DNA of 64,000 nt from the NCBI RefSeq assembly GCF_017356245.1, contig NZ_JAFMZZ010000001.1, positions 2,149,490 through 2,213,489 of the forward strand, given 5' to 3'. The notes beneath the pieces are model-generated. The model saw nothing but the letters and a program-made list of their open reading frames with translations, searched no databases and was not told the origin of the DNA. Made by a program: the position numbers and the translations under genes. The number at the start of each line of letters is the position of its first letter. The first letter of the stretch is position 1. This document shows, piece after piece, positions 61,666 through 64,000 of this stretch. Source of the DNA: Bordetella petrii (GTDB taxonomy: Bacteria; Pseudomonadota; Gammaproteobacteria; Burkholderiales; Burkholderiaceae_B).

Positions 61666-63740
61666 TCACCCAGCCCCGCCTCGAACATCCGCTGGACACC
61701 GCGCCGGCGCGCCGCGCCGGACCGTCGCCGCTGGCGGCCCATCGCGGCCTGCTGACGGCCATGGCGGTGTTCGCCGTGATGCTGTGCACGGTCGTCATGC
61801 TGGGCAGCGGCACGCTGACTTATTTCGACGTCGCGTTCCTGAGCAGCGGCGGCGCCACGCTGGCCATCGCGGCCATCGGCGCCACCGTGGTCATCCTGAC
61901 CGGCGGCTTCGACCTGTCGGTGGGCGCGGTGATATCGCTGGTGAACGTGGCGCTGGCCGCCGGCCTGGTGCTGGGCGGCCCGCAGGCCTCGGTATGGCAG
62001 GCCACCGCCACCGGCGTGGCGATCGGCATGGCGGCCGGCGCCTTCAACGGTTTCTTCGTCGCGGCCCTGCGCCTGCAGCCCATCGTGGTCACGCTGTCGA
62101 CCATGTTCATCCTGCAAGGGGTGACGCTGCTGGTCATGGACAAGCCGGGCGGCGCGGTGCCGCCGGCGCTGGGCGACTTCTACATGGGCGACGCCTGGCC
62201 CGAGCTGCTGCCCATGCCGCTGGCGCTGCTGGCCGTGCTGGCCCTGCTGTGGCTGTGGCTCAAGCGCACGCCCGTCGGCACGGCCCTGTATGCGGTAGGC
62301 AGCGATGCCGATTCCGCGCGCGCCGCGGGCGTGCGCGTCGACGCGGTGCGCTTCCTGGCCTACGTGCTGGCGGGCGGGCTGTATGGCCTGGCGGGCGTGT
62401 TCCTTAGCGCGCAGACCGGCGCCGGCGATCCGCTGGTGGGCAATCCGCTGCTGCTGTCGATTTTCGCCGCCGTGGTGGTGGGCGGCACGCGGCTGGGCGG
62501 CGGCCGGGGCGGGCCGATGGGGTCGGTGTTCGGCGCCTACATATTGATGATCGTGGTGAACATCCTGCTGGTGCTCAACGTGTCGGCCTACTACTCCACG
62601 GTGGTCGAGGGCGTCATCCTGATCATTGCCGCCCTGGCCGCCGCCGCCAATAGCGACTCGGTTCCGGTGCGTCAGCTGCGCGCGGCAGCCGCGCGTTGGC
62701 GCGCCTGGCGCGCCGGCACCTTGCCGCGCCAGCTGGGCGGCGCCGACCGGCGCCTGCCCGCGTCCACGGCACTGCCGCCCGCCGCGCCGGCTGCCGCGCC
62801 GCCGTTCACGGTGCGCCACGCCCAGACCCTGCGCTATTCGCTGCCCGCCGTGGCCTGCCTGGTGCTGGTGCTGGCGGCCACCGAACTGACCCTGGGCCGT
62901 TCGCTGGCGCATTGGGGCTACTGGAATTCGCTGATCGTGCTGGCCAGCTTCCTGGCCATTCTGGCGCTGGGACAGGGCGCCGTCATCCTGACCGGCGGGC
63001 TGGACCTGTCGCTGCCCTGGACGATCGGCCTGTCGGGCATCCTGTTCGCGGGTATCGCGCAGGGCGCCGATGCCGCGCTGCCCCACGCCATGCTGATCGT
63101 GCTGCTGCTGGGCTGCCTGGTCGGCCTGGTCAACGGCCTGGCCGTGGTGGCGCTGGGGCTGTCGCCCATCGTGGCCACGCTTGCCGTCAACGGCATTCTG
63201 CAGGGGCTGGCGCTGCTGTACTCGGGCGGCACGCCGGCGGGTTTCGCGCCGCCGCTCTTGCGCAGTTTCATGACCGGCCATCTGGCCGGCGTGACCCCCG
63301 TGGTGCTGTTCGTGGCCGTATTCGCGGCGGCGGCGGTGCTGCTGCTGTCGCACACGGCGTTCGGCCGGCGCGTCTATGCGGTGGGCAACAGCCAGCTGGC
63401 GGCCCGCCTGGCCGGCGTGCCGGTCGGCCGCACCCTGATCGGCGTGTATGTGCTGTCCGGATTGTGCGCGGCGCTGGTGGGCATTCTGCTGACCGGTTTT
63501 TCGGGCCAGGCCAGCCTGGGCATGGGCGACGACTACCTGTTGCCGTCGATCGCCGTGGTGGTGGTGGGCGGCGGCCTGATCACCGGGGGGCGCGGCCATT
63601 ACCTGGGCATGCTGGCGGGGGTGCTGCTGCTGACAGCCCTGCAGACCCTGCTGGCGGGCAGCAACCTGCCTTACGCCACCCGCGCCATTTTGTATGGCGC
63701 GGTCGTGCTGGGCGCGGTGATCGCCCTGCGCGAGAAATGA
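61662..63740 (+). CDS. Fused double permease of a sugar-type ABC transporter
   Basis: A 692-residue protein containing two full RbsC-like permease domains. Domain 1 (about 30-325) carries GATVVILTGGFDLSVGAV, VAVGSDADSARAAGV-like (YAVGSDADSARAAGV) and the GGTRLGGGRG loop. Domain 2 (about 375-690) repeats these as ILTGGLDLSLPWTIG, YAVGNSQLAARLAGV and GGGLITGGRGHYLG. RbsC proteins normally work as homodimers of about 320 residues, so here both halves are in one chain. They are joined by an Ala/Pro/Arg-rich linker (about 325-375). ATG 61662 lies in the ATPase stop (ATGA). Confidence 0.9.
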   Translation: MITQPRLEHPLDTAPARRAGPSPLAAHRGLLTAMAVFAVMLCTVVMLGSGTLTYFDVAFLSSGGATLAIAAIGATVVILTGGFDLSVGAVISLVNVALAAGLVLGGPQASVWQATATGVAIGMAAGAFNGFFVAALRLQPIVVTLSTMFILQGVTLLVMDKPGGAVPPALGDFYMGDAWPELLPMPLALLAVLALLWLWLKRTPVGTALYAVGSDADSARAAGVRVDAVRFLAYVLAGGLYGLAGVFLSAQTGAGDPLVGNPLLLSIFAAVVVGGTRLGGGRGGPMGSVFGAYILMIVVNILLVLNVSAYYSTVVEGVILIIAALAAAANSDSVPVRQLRAAAARWRAWRAGTLPRQLGGADRRLPASTALPPAAPAAAPPFTVRHAQTLRYSLPAVACLVLVLAATELTLGRSLAHWGYWNSLIVLASFLAILALGQGAVILTGGLDLSLPWTIGLSGILFAGIAQGADAALPHAMLIVLLLGCLVGLVNGLAVVALGLSPIVATLAVNGILQGLALLYSGGTPAGFAPPLLRSFMTGHLAGVTPVVLFVAVFAAAAVLLLSHTAFGRRVYAVGNSQLAARLAGVPVGRTLIGVYVLSGLCAALVGILLTGFSGQASLGMGDDYLLPSIAVVVVGGGLITGGRGHYLGMLAGVLLLTALQTLLAGSNLPYATRAILYGAVVLGAVIALREK

Positions 63741-63805
63741 ACACACTATGCGGCGCCGCGCCGGCCAGGTAAGGTCAGCGCACACACATTTGCCAAGGAG
63801 CAGAC

Positions 63806-64000
63806 ATGTCGAATATCGCCATCATCGGTGCCGGGCTCATCGGCCGGGCCTGGGGCATCGTCTTTGCGCGCGGCGGCCACCGGGTCGCCCTGTGGGACAG
63901 CCAGCCGGGCCAGGCCGCGCGGGCGCGCGAGTTCGCCGCCACCGTGCTGCCCGACCTGGCCGGCCAGGGCCTGCTGCGCGGCCAGCCGCCGGCCCAGGTG
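63806..64000 (+). CDS. 3-hydroxyacyl-CoA dehydrogenase-family protein, N-terminal fragment
   Basis: The first 65 residues are in the window and the gene runs off the end. MSNIAIIGAGLIGRAWGIVFARGGHRVALWD is the NAD-binding Rossmann start with GAGLIG as the glycine motif and an acidic Asp at the end of strand 2, suiting NAD. This subfamily includes 3-hydroxybutyryl-CoA, L-carnitine and L-gulonate 3-dehydrogenases. AAGGAG precedes ATG 63806. The position after a sugar ABC importer, 65 bases downstream, suggests a catabolic step for the imported compound, perhaps a sugar acid or polyol, but this is inference. Confidence 0.75.
   Translation, partial: MSNIAIIGAGLIGRAWGIVFARGGHRVALWDSQPGQAARAREFAATVLPDLAGQGLLRGQPPAQV

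Overview
The window is about 64 kb of high-GC DNA (roughly two thirds G+C by eye) with dense coding, many 4-bp stop/start overlaps and Gram-negative features: lipoproteins, a bo3 quinol oxidase, two-partner secretion, and EarP-type EF-P modification. The gene families and intergenic repeats suggest a beta-proteobacterium of the Alcaligenaceae, Bordetella- or Achromobacter-like. This is an inference from content, not from a marker gene. No rRNA, tRNA, CRISPR array, prophage or insertion sequence was seen.

Layout. 1-9 kb: the end of a sirtuin gene, an inositol-monophosphatase family gene, a gabT-gabD GABA pathway with a divergent MocR/GabR-type regulator, a DUF72 gene, and a UvrD-like helicase behind a textbook LexA box. 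9-14 kb: cyoABCD followed by a translationally coupled SURF1 gene. 14-17 kb: an MHS-type MFS transporter, a CorA channel and an anchored thermonuclease. 17-23.5 kb: a four-gene oligopeptide-type ABC importer whose binding protein appears anchored at both ends. 23.5-28.2 kb: an odd accessory stretch with a MarR regulator, a 520-aa Gly/Leu-rich repeat lipoprotein, an orphan FhaC/ShlB-type outer-membrane transporter and an AT-rich non-coding island. 28.2-43 kb: a complete Tad/Flp pilus locus (MHYT protein, flp, tadV, two tadE-like genes, rcpC, rcpA, tadZ, tadA, tadB, tadC, tadD, DUF3613, tadG-like) ending in a sigma-54 activator and a DUF2968 lipoprotein with a strong terminator. 43.6-50.3 kb: DUF1178, efp-earP (EF-P with Arg32 and its rhamnosyltransferase), DUF2863 and acnA. 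50.5-58 kb: LysR regulator, aldo/keto reductase, arylamine N-acetyltransferase, a fused two-half ABC exporter and an SLT lipoprotein. 58-64 kb: a GntR regulator divergent from a sugar-type ABC importer (binding protein, double ATPase, fused double permease), then the start of a 3-hydroxyacyl-CoA dehydrogenase-family gene.

Three things tie the window together. A dispersed palindromic intergenic element occurs as three 92-93 bp full copies and two 31 bp half copies, always beside gene ends. Several clean candidate operators sit in divergent or leader regions (LexA box; palindromes before the GntR gene, acnA and the accessory cluster). The accessory stretch at 23.5-28.2 kb, with its repeat lipoprotein, orphan TpsB and AT-rich flanks, is the best candidate for something undescribed.
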